A stretch of DNA of 46,812 nucleotides, taken from the NCBI GenBank assembly GCA_027066435.1, contig JAMONX010000035.1:1-46812 (forward strand), read 5' to 3'. The DNA is from Campylobacterales bacterium (GTDB lineage Bacteria; Campylobacterota; Campylobacteria; Campylobacterales; QNZT01). The stretch's first letter is position 1. The number at the start of each line of letters is the position of its first letter. Made by a program: the position numbers and the translations under genes. Under the pieces are notes generated by a model that was given only the letters and a program-made list of their open reading frames with translations, did no database searches and was not told the origin of the DNA. This document shows, in pieces, positions 1-6,415 of this stretch.

Positions 1-1
1 A

Positions 2-64
2 ATTTATTTGCAAAAACTTGAAATATATCGTGAAAAACATGGTAATATAAGAGTTATATTTTAA
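2..64 (+). CDS. C-terminal end of an unidentified gene
   Basis: An open frame entering from the left edge ends with TAA at 62-64 and encodes a charged tail ending in REKHGNIRVIF. The stop overlaps the ribosome binding site of the next gene, so the two are probably in one operon. Only 20 residues are visible, too few to assign a family. Its main value is that it would show what lsrK is transcribed with. Confidence 0.45.
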   Translation: MYLQKLEIYREKHGNIRVIF

Positions 65-73
65 GGAGTTTGC

Positions 74-1621
74 ATGATAAAATATCTTTTGGCAATTGAT
101 GCAGGAACAGGAAGTGGTAGAGCTGTTTTGTTTGATACTGATGGTAATCAAATAGCTATTGCATCTAGGGAGTGGACTCACATAGAGGAAGAGGGCGTAG
201 CAAACTCAATGGGGTTTGATTGTGGTAAAAATTGGGAACTTATTTGTGAATGTATAAAAGAGACAACTTCAGATATCGATGTAACTGATATTTTGGCGGT
301 TAGTGCAACAAGTATGAGAGAAGGTATAGTCCTTTATGATGAAAATGGCGATGAACTTTGGGCAGTTGCAAATGTAGATGCAAGGGCAGCTGCTGAGGTA
401 AAAGAGCTTAAAAGTGAATTTCCTGGTATTGAAAAAGAGTTTTATCAGTTGAGTGGACAGACTTTTGCTCTTGGGGCATTGCCTAGACTTTTATGGGTTA
501 AAAAAAATCGTTCTGATATTTATGAAAAATGTACCAAAATCTCTATGATTAGTGATTGGATATTAGCAAAACTTAGTGGTGATATTTTTAGTGATCCATC
601 AAATGCTGGAACTGCAGGTATCTACTCTTTGGAAAAAAGAGATTGGCTACCACTTATGGCTGAAAAAGTAGGTATAAAATCTGAGATATTTCCTCCCTCA
701 GTTGAGAGTGGAACTGTTATTGGTATGGTTGTTGATAAAACAAGTGGCTTAGATAGCAGTACAAAAGTGGTTATGGGTGGCGGTGATGTTCAACTAGGTT
801 GTGCAGGTTTAGGGGTTGTAAATGAAGGTGAAGTTGCAATTTTAGGTGGGACTTTTTGGCAACAAATTGTTAATGTTAAAAGTTCAAAAGTACCAAAAGA
901 TATGGGTGTTCGTATAAATCCACATGTCATACAGGGTATAAATCAAGTTGAGGGTATAACTTTTTTCGCTGGAAGTGTGATGCGGTGGTTTAGAGACTCA
1001 CTTTGTGAGAGTGAAAAACTTTTTGCTCAAAAGAGAGATGTAGATACTTATGTTATTTTGGAAGAGATGGCTAGAGAGGTTCCTGTTGGTTCATATGGGA
1101 TTATTCCTATATTTTCAGATGTTATGAAGTATGGCAAGTGGTATCATGCTAGTCCCTCTTTTTTAAATTTGGGACTTGACCCTAATCTCTATAATAAAGC
1201 GTCTATGTTTAGAGCATTAGAAGAGAATGCTTGTATCGTTTCGGCAGAAAACTTGGAAAATATTGAAAAATTTACTGGAGTTTCATTTGATACGATTGTC
1301 TTTGCTGGAGGTGCGAGTAAAGGTTTTTTATGGCCTCAGATTTTAGCTGATGTGACGGGTAAAAAGGTGAAAATTCCTGAAGTCAAAGAGGCTTCTGCAC
1401 TTGGATGTGCAATTGCTGCTGGTGTTGGTGCTGGGATTTATGAGAGTATTGAGAGTGCTTCAAAAGAGCTTGTTAGGTGGGATAGGTCATGTTTGCCTAG
1501 TATGGAGAACCATCAAGAGTATAAAGAGATTAGAAAAAAATGGAAGAAAGCTTACGAAGTGCAACTCGCTCTTGTAGATGAGGGAGTTACAGAATCTATG
1601 TGGAAAGCACCAGGGTTATAA
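74..1621 (+). CDS. lsrK: Autoinducer-2 kinase LsrK (FGGY family)
   Basis: This 515-residue FGGY-family carbohydrate kinase is predicted to phosphorylate the quorum signal AI-2 (DPD) with ATP in the cytoplasm, trapping it as phospho-AI-2. The N-terminal phosphate-binding segment AIDAGTGSGRAVLFD, the internal runs SMREGIVLYDENG and NVDARAA, the VMGGGDVQLGCAGLGV block, the ATP-domain FAGGASKGFLWPQILADV and the C-terminus WKAPGL match my memory of enterobacterial LsrK closely, and the length is normal. AAGGAG stands 6 bases before the ATG. No lsrACDB transporter, lsrR, lsrF or lsrG is recognisable beside it in this window; the upstream partner is cut off. The next gene converges on it one base away. 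Other FGGY kinases (xylulose, glycerol) fit the motifs less well. Confidence 0.9.
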   Translation: MIKYLLAIDAGTGSGRAVLFDTDGNQIAIASREWTHIEEEGVANSMGFDCGKNWELICECIKETTSDIDVTDILAVSATSMREGIVLYDENGDELWAVANVDARAAAEVKELKSEFPGIEKEFYQLSGQTFALGALPRLLWVKKNRSDIYEKCTKISMISDWILAKLSGDIFSDPSNAGTAGIYSLEKRDWLPLMAEKVGIKSEIFPPSVESGTVIGMVVDKTSGLDSSTKVVMGGGDVQLGCAGLGVVNEGEVAILGGTFWQQIVNVKSSKVPKDMGVRINPHVIQGINQVEGITFFAGSVMRWFRDSLCESEKLFAQKRDVDTYVILEEMAREVPVGSYGIIPIFSDVMKYGKWYHASPSFLNLGLDPNLYNKASMFRALEENACIVSAENLENIEKFTGVSFDTIVFAGGASKGFLWPQILADVTGKKVKIPEVKEASALGCAIAAGVGAGIYESIESASKELVRWDRSCLPSMENHQEYKEIRKKWKKAYEVQLALVDEGVTESMWKAPGL

Positions 1622-1622
1622 C

Positions 1623-2900
1623 TTACTTTGCCCCGTGCTCTTCTAAAAGTTTTACAATATCAGTGAAACCTTTATCTTTTGCATTGCTAAGAGCTGTCGC
1701 TCCTTCTTGATCTTTTACATTTACATCCACCTCTTTTTTTAGAAGTAGTTCTATCACTTTTTTCATACCTTTTTCAGATGCATAGCTAAGCGATGTTCCT
1801 TTATATGAATCTTTGATGTGAACATCTGCACCTTTTTCTATAAGCAAAAGTGCAAGTTCTGAAAATCCTTGTTGTGTTGCATAGATGAGAGGAGTCTCTT
1901 TATCTTTGTTCGCAATATTTACATTTGCTCCCTTTTCTATTAAAAATTTTGCAGTTTTTGGATGTTTATATTGTAGTGCTATAAAAAGAGCTGTTTTGCC
2001 ATATTTATCTTTTGCATCTATGTCTTCACCTTTTTCTATCAAAAGTGAAACTATCTCTAAAGAGCCAATTTCTGATGCATAAAATAGTGGAGCAACTCCA
2101 TCTTTAGTATGAGCATTTACATCTGCACCTTTTTCTATCAAGAGTGTTGCAGTTTTTTCTAGTCCATTATGAACTGCTTCAAGAAGAGGTGTTAGACCAT
2201 CTTTATCTTTAACATTAACATCTGCTCCTTTTTTAATCAAAAGTATTGAAAGTTCTTCGAGGGCATTTCTTGTGGCATAAAGAAGAGGTGTTAAGCCATC
2301 TTTATCTTTAACATTAACATCAGCACCTTTTTCTATCAAAAGTTTTGAAGAGTCTAAAAGTGCATTTTTCATAGCGTAAATAAGCGGAGTTAAACCTTTT
2401 TTATCTTTAACATTAACATCAGCTCCTTTTTCTATCAAAAGTTTTGAGACATCATCAAGACCACTTTGGGTTGCATAATAGAGTGCCGTTTTTCCATATT
2501 TATTTTCAGCATTTATATTTGCACCTTTTTTTATTAGCATTTTTGCAATTTTAGAACGACCATTTCTTGCTGCAAAAATAAGTGGTGTAAATCCACTAAC
2601 ATCTGCTTCTATATCTGCACCTTTAACCAAAAGTTGTCTTACAATTTCAGTATATCCACCAGCAACAGCAGATATGAGTGGTGTATATCCATCAGCATCT
2701 TTGACATTTACATTACTTAATTGAGAAACTAAACTTTCTATTGTATCAAAGTCATTGTCACTTAAATTTTCTTTGTTTAGTAGTTTTATTACTTTTAGAG
2801 CATCTCTGTTTTGTTCTGCCTGTGCATACGAAATTGTAAGCATTGAGCCAATAGATACTGTGATAATTGTTTTTTTAATAAAATTTTTGAAATCTTGCAT
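1623..2900 (-). CDS. Exported ankyrin-repeat protein
   Basis: The 425-residue protein begins with a hydrophobic signal peptide (about residues 8-28, ending AQA-EQ) and then carries about 11 consecutive ankyrin repeats of 33 residues, from about residue 68 to the C-terminus, each of the form G-TPL-A-G-LLI-KGADVN. It should act in the periplasm as a protein-binding scaffold. It follows a cytochrome c gene on the same strand, with a diheme peroxidase gene divergent from that. Ankyrin proteins are known next to catalase or peroxidase genes in other bacteria, for example beside katA in Campylobacter, so a role in heme supply or protection of the peroxidase is a reasonable inference. AAGGA precedes the ATG. 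Repeats 4 to 6 are nearly identical at DNA level. Confidence 0.85.
   Translation of the reverse strand: MQDFKNFIKKTIITVSIGSMLTISYAQAEQNRDALKVIKLLNKENLSDNDFDTIESLVSQLSNVNVKDADGYTPLISAVAGGYTEIVRQLLVKGADIEADVSGFTPLIFAARNGRSKIAKMLIKKGANINAENKYGKTALYYATQSGLDDVSKLLIEKGADVNVKDKKGLTPLIYAMKNALLDSSKLLIEKGADVNVKDKDGLTPLLYATRNALEELSILLIKKGADVNVKDKDGLTPLLEAVHNGLEKTATLLIEKGADVNAHTKDGVAPLFYASEIGSLEIVSLLIEKGEDIDAKDKYGKTALFIALQYKHPKTAKFLIEKGANVNIANKDKETPLIYATQQGFSELALLLIEKGADVHIKDSYKGTSLSYASEKGMKKVIELLLKKEVDVNVKDQEGATALSNAKDKGFTDIVKLLEEHGAK
2200..2435 (-). repeat. Near-identical tandem ankyrin-coding repeats, 99-bp period
   Basis: Within the ankyrin gene the stretches coding for KGADVNVKDK followed by GLTPL recur about every 99 bp, around 2210, 2310 and 2410, with only a few base changes. 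This points to recent internal duplication and makes copy-number variation by slippage or recombination plausible. Confidence 0.7.
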
Positions 2901-2924
2901 TATTTTTTCCTTAGGTTTGAACGG

Positions 2925-3383
2925 TTATTTATTTTCAAGAAGATGTTTCTTCCATGCTATATTTGCCTCTTTTGTTGTAGCATGACGATTTTTTTTAAAA
3001 TAATCTTTTAAAAATGCATGATATCTTTTGTCCTCAGAAACTAGTCTAGTCTCTTTCATCTTGTTTACAGTTTTAGGTTTTAAGCTTTCAATAAATTTAG
3101 CAACTACCTTCATTTGTGATTCATCTAGTTTTATCGCTTGTCCTTGCATCATTTTGCCAAAACCGTAAGTGTTAATCTCTTTTGCTTTATAACCTTTAAG
3201 TTTTTTAACAATTTTATCTGCTGGCCAACCTGCTATAACTTCACTAACACCAAGTGATTTTTTTTGAGCATTTACACCATGGCAAATTGCACATTTTTTA
3301 AAAAGCTTAGCTCCCTCATTTGATGCGTATGCTGAAACTGCAAATAGCACAATAGCAGATACCAATATCTTTTTTATATTCAT
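2925..3383 (-). CDS. Periplasmic c-type cytochrome (monoheme)
   Basis: The 152-residue protein has a signal peptide (MNIKKILVSAIVLFAVSAYA) and one heme-attachment motif, CAICH, about 15 residues into the mature protein. A GKMMQGQ segment near residue 77 offers the methionine axial ligand expected in a class I cytochrome c. The cytochrome domain ends near residue 105 and a lysine-rich tail of about 45 residues follows, which is unusual and may be a docking extension. GGAGG precedes the ATG. It is divergent from a diheme peroxidase and upstream of the exported ankyrin gene, so it is a good candidate electron donor to the peroxidase. Confidence 0.85.
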   Translation of the reverse strand: MNIKKILVSAIVLFAVSAYASNEGAKLFKKCAICHGVNAQKKSLGVSEVIAGWPADKIVKKLKGYKAKEINTYGFGKMMQGQAIKLDESQMKVVAKFIESLKPKTVNKMKETRLVSEDKRYHAFLKDYFKKNRHATTKEANIAWKKHLLENK

Positions 3384-3410
3384 AATTCTGCCTCCTTTTT
3401 TAAATAATTG

Positions 3411-3429
3411 TATTATATCTAATATAATA
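3411..3429. promoter_or_regulatory. Inverted repeat in divergent cytochrome/peroxidase promoter region
   Basis: TATTATAT-CTA-ATATAATA is a perfect 8-bp inverted repeat with a 3-bp spacer, midway between the divergent starts at 3383 and 3473. Its AT-rich form resembles Fur/PerR-family operators, which would suit a peroxide-responsive locus, but AT-rich dyads also arise by chance here. Candidate -10 boxes for the peroxidase are TATAAT at 3439-3444 and 3460-3465. Confidence 0.4.
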
Positions 3430-3472
3430 GATAGTTTATATAATATCGGATTTTTTAGTTATAATTGTATTT

Positions 3473-4462
3473 ATGAAAGCAAATTTATCTTTTTTGGCAC
3501 TATTTATTTTTTTTACAACCATAAATGCTAATGATTTGAAGTATTGGTTAAGACCAGATAATGTTCCTTACCCAAAAAATAATCCCTCATCTGAGCAAAA
3601 AGTTGAGCTTGGGAAACTTCTCTTTTTTGATAAACGGTTATCATCTACAGATACTATCTCTTGTGCATCTTGTCATAATCCAAAACTTGGATGGAGTGAT
3701 GCAAGTGCTAAGTCTATAGGAGTTGAAGGTAAAAAGGGTAGAAGAAACTCTCCAACAATTATAAATAGTGCATACTTAAACTCTTTTTTTCATGATGGAA
3801 GAGCTAGTAGCTTAGAGGAACAATCAAAAGGACCTATTGAGGATAGAGTAGAGATGAATATGCCAATGGATAAATTAGTAGAAAAATTAAAAAAAATTAA
3901 AGGTTATAGAGAACTTTTTTCTAAAGCTTTTGGTGATGAGGGTATCACTAAAGATAGTATTGTAAAAGCAATTGCAACATTTGAACGAACTTTGATAGCT
4001 CCAGAAGCTCCTTTTGATAAGTGGATAAAAGGTGATAAAGATGCAATAAGCATGGATGCAAAAGAGGGTTTTTTAACATTTCAAGAGATAGGAAAATGTG
4101 ATAGATGTCACAATGGATTTAATTTTACAAATGAGAGCTTTAATAATGTCGGCTTAGGAGATGAAAAAGATTTAGGTGTATATGAATTAAGAGAGAGTAA
4201 AATTTGGTACGGTTCTTTTAAGACACCCACTTTAAGAGAGGTAGAAAAAACTGCTCCCTATTTTCATGATGGATCAGTAAATACACTAGAAGAAGCAGTC
4301 ACCATATGTGGAAATGGAGGCAGAAAGCCTGTGAAAATAAGATCTCCATTTTTCAGGGATAGGGGATTGGATAAAGAGGATGTTAGATTGGTTGTATCAT
4401 TTTTAAAAACTTTAACTGCTCCACCAATTGAGATAGAAATTCCCTTAGTTTTCCCCAAGTGA
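3473..4462 (+). CDS. Diheme cytochrome c peroxidase (MauG/CcpA family)
   Basis: This 329-residue periplasmic enzyme should reduce hydrogen peroxide to water with electrons from a small cytochrome c. It has a signal peptide (about 20 residues) and two heme motifs, CASCH (about residue 64) and CDRCH (about residue 210). Family signatures include FFHDGRASSLEEQ followed by GPIEDRVEMNM and, near the C-terminus, FKTPTLREVEKTAPYFHDGS. The length is normal for bacterial diheme peroxidases; MauG-type functions cannot be excluded. No clear Shine-Dalgarno sequence precedes the ATG, and a TATAAT at 3460-3465 lies 7 bases before it, compatible with a leaderless transcript. The 3' end overlaps the convergent phospholipase D gene by 18 bases. 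Confidence 0.9.
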   Translation: MKANLSFLALFIFFTTINANDLKYWLRPDNVPYPKNNPSSEQKVELGKLLFFDKRLSSTDTISCASCHNPKLGWSDASAKSIGVEGKKGRRNSPTIINSAYLNSFFHDGRASSLEEQSKGPIEDRVEMNMPMDKLVEKLKKIKGYRELFSKAFGDEGITKDSIVKAIATFERTLIAPEAPFDKWIKGDKDAISMDAKEGFLTFQEIGKCDRCHNGFNFTNESFNNVGLGDEKDLGVYELRESKIWYGSFKTPTLREVEKTAPYFHDGSVNTLEEAVTICGNGGRKPVKIRSPFFRDRGLDKEDVRLVVSFLKTLTAPPIEIEIPLVFPK

Positions 4463-5458
4463 CCAAATAGTTTCAAACTCCTCAAGATATCGATAAGCAA
4501 ATTCGTCGTTGTGTACAACGATGGCATTTTCATTATTGTCATAATTTGCTTTGACTGTAAAGTTGTATGAACCTGTAACTACTGTTTTGTCATCGATGAT
4601 AAAGACTTTGTTGTGCATAGTTTGTCTATTTCCATCTAGCTTTACATCCAAACCATATGAGAGAAGTGTGTTGTATTTTGAATATTTTTTTAAAAAGCCG
4701 TCATTTTGTTTTTTATCAAATACTCCTCTAATTTTGATACCTTCATCAAACTTTGCTTTTAATGCATCTGAAATTTTTTCATTTGTAAATGCAAAAGCTA
4801 AAAAATCTATAGAAACTTTTGCACTTTCAATGAGTTGAAGAAGTTTCTGCTCAAAATCATCTTCAGGAGAGAAATAAATCTCTAAATTATCACTTATGTA
4901 TGCACCTTCATAATCTTTATGTTCATAAAGTTCTTTAAATTCATCAAGATAAACTTTTGCAACTTTTGAGCTGGTAATCTTTACTAAGTTTTCATTGTTT
5001 TTATAAAATGCATAGTATGAATAGTTTGCCGAGCCACTCCAAACAACAACACCATCAATCACAAGAAACTTATGATGCATAAGAGCATATGGGTTTTCAT
5101 CATTTACAACTTCAATCCCTGCATCTTTTAAAACAACAATATCTTTTTTGTAAAATTCTCCATCATCTGTAATAACTTTAACATCTACTCCTTTTTTGTA
5201 AGCTACGATAAGTGCATCTCTAAGCCTATCATTTGTAAATCCATAAACTGCTAATCTAAGGCTTTTTTTAGCATTTTCAATCTCTTTTACAATCAAATCA
5301 TCAACTCCTCCACCTAAGTTGTAGTTGCTGTCTGTTTGTGAAAAATAGGGTTTAATTTTTACTCCATCTGTTGCTGGAGTTGCATCTATACCTCTTGATG
5401 TACTACTGCATCCAAAGAGCAGTAAGAGTGAAGCTGCTAAAAAGAAAAATTTTCTCAT
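4445..5458 (-). CDS. Phospholipase D-family lipoprotein (possible nuclease)
   Basis: The 337-residue protein starts with a lipoprotein signal whose lipobox LLFGC predicts anchoring to a membrane facing the periplasm. Two complete HxKx4D motifs are present, HHKFLVID (about residue 127) and HNKVFIID (about residue 282), followed by SGSANYS and TGSYNFT, giving the two-lobed active site of the phospholipase D/nuclease superfamily. Helicobacter NucT, a membrane-bound PLD-type endonuclease used in DNA uptake, is a relevant relative, but cardiolipin synthase-like or phospholipase activity is also possible. The ATG overlaps the stop of the upstream gene by 4 bases, so it is the last gene of a three-gene operon. 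Confidence 0.85.
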   Translation of the reverse strand: MRKFFFLAASLLLLFGCSSTSRGIDATPATDGVKIKPYFSQTDSNYNLGGGVDDLIVKEIENAKKSLRLAVYGFTNDRLRDALIVAYKKGVDVKVITDDGEFYKKDIVVLKDAGIEVVNDENPYALMHHKFLVIDGVVVWSGSANYSYYAFYKNNENLVKITSSKVAKVYLDEFKELYEHKDYEGAYISDNLEIYFSPEDDFEQKLLQLIESAKVSIDFLAFAFTNEKISDALKAKFDEGIKIRGVFDKKQNDGFLKKYSKYNTLLSYGLDVKLDGNRQTMHNKVFIIDDKTVVTGSYNFTVKANYDNNENAIVVHNDEFAYRYLEEFETIWSLGEN

Positions 5459-5805
5459 ATAAGCTTGCTCGCTGGTATTAAAAGTCTATTTTTAATCATA
5501 AACTTCTCTATCGCAAAACCACTCTGTATAGAGGTGTAGATAATATCTTCTTTATTAAATGCAACTATCATATCGTCACTTGCTTCAAGTCCTTTGGACA
5601 TATCTACACAATTACTTTGATGAATTCGCTCAGCTCCGTTTTTAACTGCTTCATTAGAAAGAGCCCTTTTTGCAGCACTTAAGCTTGTTGCATCCAATGC
5701 TCCATACTCATCAACAGTAACACCTTCTATTGCTACAAAACGGTTATCATTGCCAACTCCTCTATCTAAAATTGCGATATCTTGTGAAACAATAAATTTT
5801 GCCAT
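5455..5805 (-). CDS. Conserved-looking hypothetical protein, 116 aa
   Basis: I do not recognise this protein. It is soluble, with no signal peptide or membrane segment, one cysteine in HQSNCVDM, and mixed alpha/beta character. It sits in a tight operon: its ATG overlaps the stop of the upstream monooxygenase-fold gene (TAATG) and its stop overlaps the ATG of the phospholipase D lipoprotein. The overlaps argue that it is a translated gene. Confidence 0.7.
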   Translation of the reverse strand: MAKFIVSQDIAILDRGVGNDNRFVAIEGVTVDEYGALDATSLSAAKRALSNEAVKNGAERIHQSNCVDMSKGLEASDDMIVAFNKEDIIYTSIQSGFAIEKFMIKNRLLIPASKLI

Positions 5806-6092
5806 TATCCAAGTACTTCTAATTCGTCACTATATTTTTTTAGACAGTATTGCTCATAACTTGATTTGTATATCTTGTAATGCTCAGATGCTTTGTGTCC
5901 ATCTAAGGCTTTTTCATCTCTCCAAGTTTCAACAGCCATAAACTTTTCTCTTTGGTTTTCATACTGGAAAATATCATAAAATATGCATCCATCTTCGGCT
6001 TTACTTGGTTTTACCATAGCCGTTAAAAGTTCTTTCATCTTAAGAATCGAATCGGGTTTTGCTATAAATGTCACTCTTTTTGTTATTCTCAC
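5805..6092 (-). CDS. Antibiotic biosynthesis monooxygenase-fold protein (ABM)
   Basis: This 95-residue protein has the dimeric ferredoxin-like ABM pattern: a first strand KRVTFIAKP, a helix with MVKPSKAEDGCIFYDIF, a strand MAVETWRDE, then ALDGHKASEHYK. The family includes quinol monooxygenase YgiN, heme-degrading enzymes and the phospho-AI-2 processing protein LsrG. With lsrK about 4 kb away an LsrG-like role is tempting, but the genes are in different transcription units and I see no LsrG-specific signature. The start is GTG at 6092, preceded by AGGAG. It is the first gene of a three-gene operon. Confidence 0.75.
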   Translation of the reverse strand: MRITKRVTFIAKPDSILKMKELLTAMVKPSKAEDGCIFYDIFQYENQREKFMAVETWRDEKALDGHKASEHYKIYKSSYEQYCLKKYSDELEVLG

Positions 6093-6145
6093 GCTTGTTT
6101 CTCCTAATTTTTAATTAGATTATATCTGTAAAATTCTTATACACA

Positions 6146-6154
6146 TGCTATAAT
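6146..6154 (+). promoter_or_regulatory. Extended -10 promoter upstream of nrdD
   Basis: TGCTATAAT is a consensus extended -10 element. It lies upstream of the Uma2 remnant and nrdD, and is the best promoter candidate for nrdD. No convincing -35 is visible, as is usual for Campylobacterota sigma-70 promoters. Confidence 0.5.
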
Positions 6155-6165
6155 ATTTTTAGAGA

Positions 6166-6360
6166 ATGAGGAGTTTATATGTCAAAGAAGAGGGTGTAAA
6201 ATATTATATCTTAGTCTATCCTGAGAGTAGAAAAGCAAAACTTTATAAGTTAATTGATTTTGTTTATCGTAAAATTGGTGATTTTAGTGATGAAGTTTAT
6301 ACATTTGAAGCGGATAATTGTAAAATTGATTTTGATTTTAGTTTTATATGGAGAAAGTAA
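6166..6360 (+). pseudogene. C-terminal remnant of a Uma2-family (DUF820) protein
   Basis: The 64-residue frame starts in the middle of a recognisable pattern: KEEGVKYYILVYPESRKAK, then LYKLIDFVYRKIGDFSDE, which resembles the C-terminal half of Uma2-family restriction-endonuclease-fold proteins (EGV-EY-I-DP--K-V-VY-L). Those proteins are usually 180-200 residues. A stop codon (TAG at 6160-6162) closes the frame just upstream, and the N-terminal two thirds with the catalytic acid residues are missing. I read it as a decayed fragment. The ATG at 6166 has no good ribosome binding site. Confidence 0.6.
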
Positions 6361-6415
6361 TTTAAGAATTATTGGAATAGAATTGACAAAAAGTTTTAAG
6401 ATAGGGGATGCGTAT

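Noticed and set aside
2200-2435. CRISPR-like regular repeats
   Set aside because: The 99-bp period matches the 33-residue ankyrin repeat of a continuous frame; there are no unique spacers.
5805-6092. LsrG assignment because lsrK is nearby
   Set aside because: The ABM fold fits, but it is in a separate operon with a phospholipase D lipoprotein and shows no LsrG-specific motif.
6254-6415. N-terminal extension of NrdD to an ATG at 6254
   Set aside because: The extension overlaps the Uma2 remnant in another frame, has low-complexity hydrophobic sequence, and the ATP-cone starts exactly at the ATG with a good ribosome binding site at 6416.
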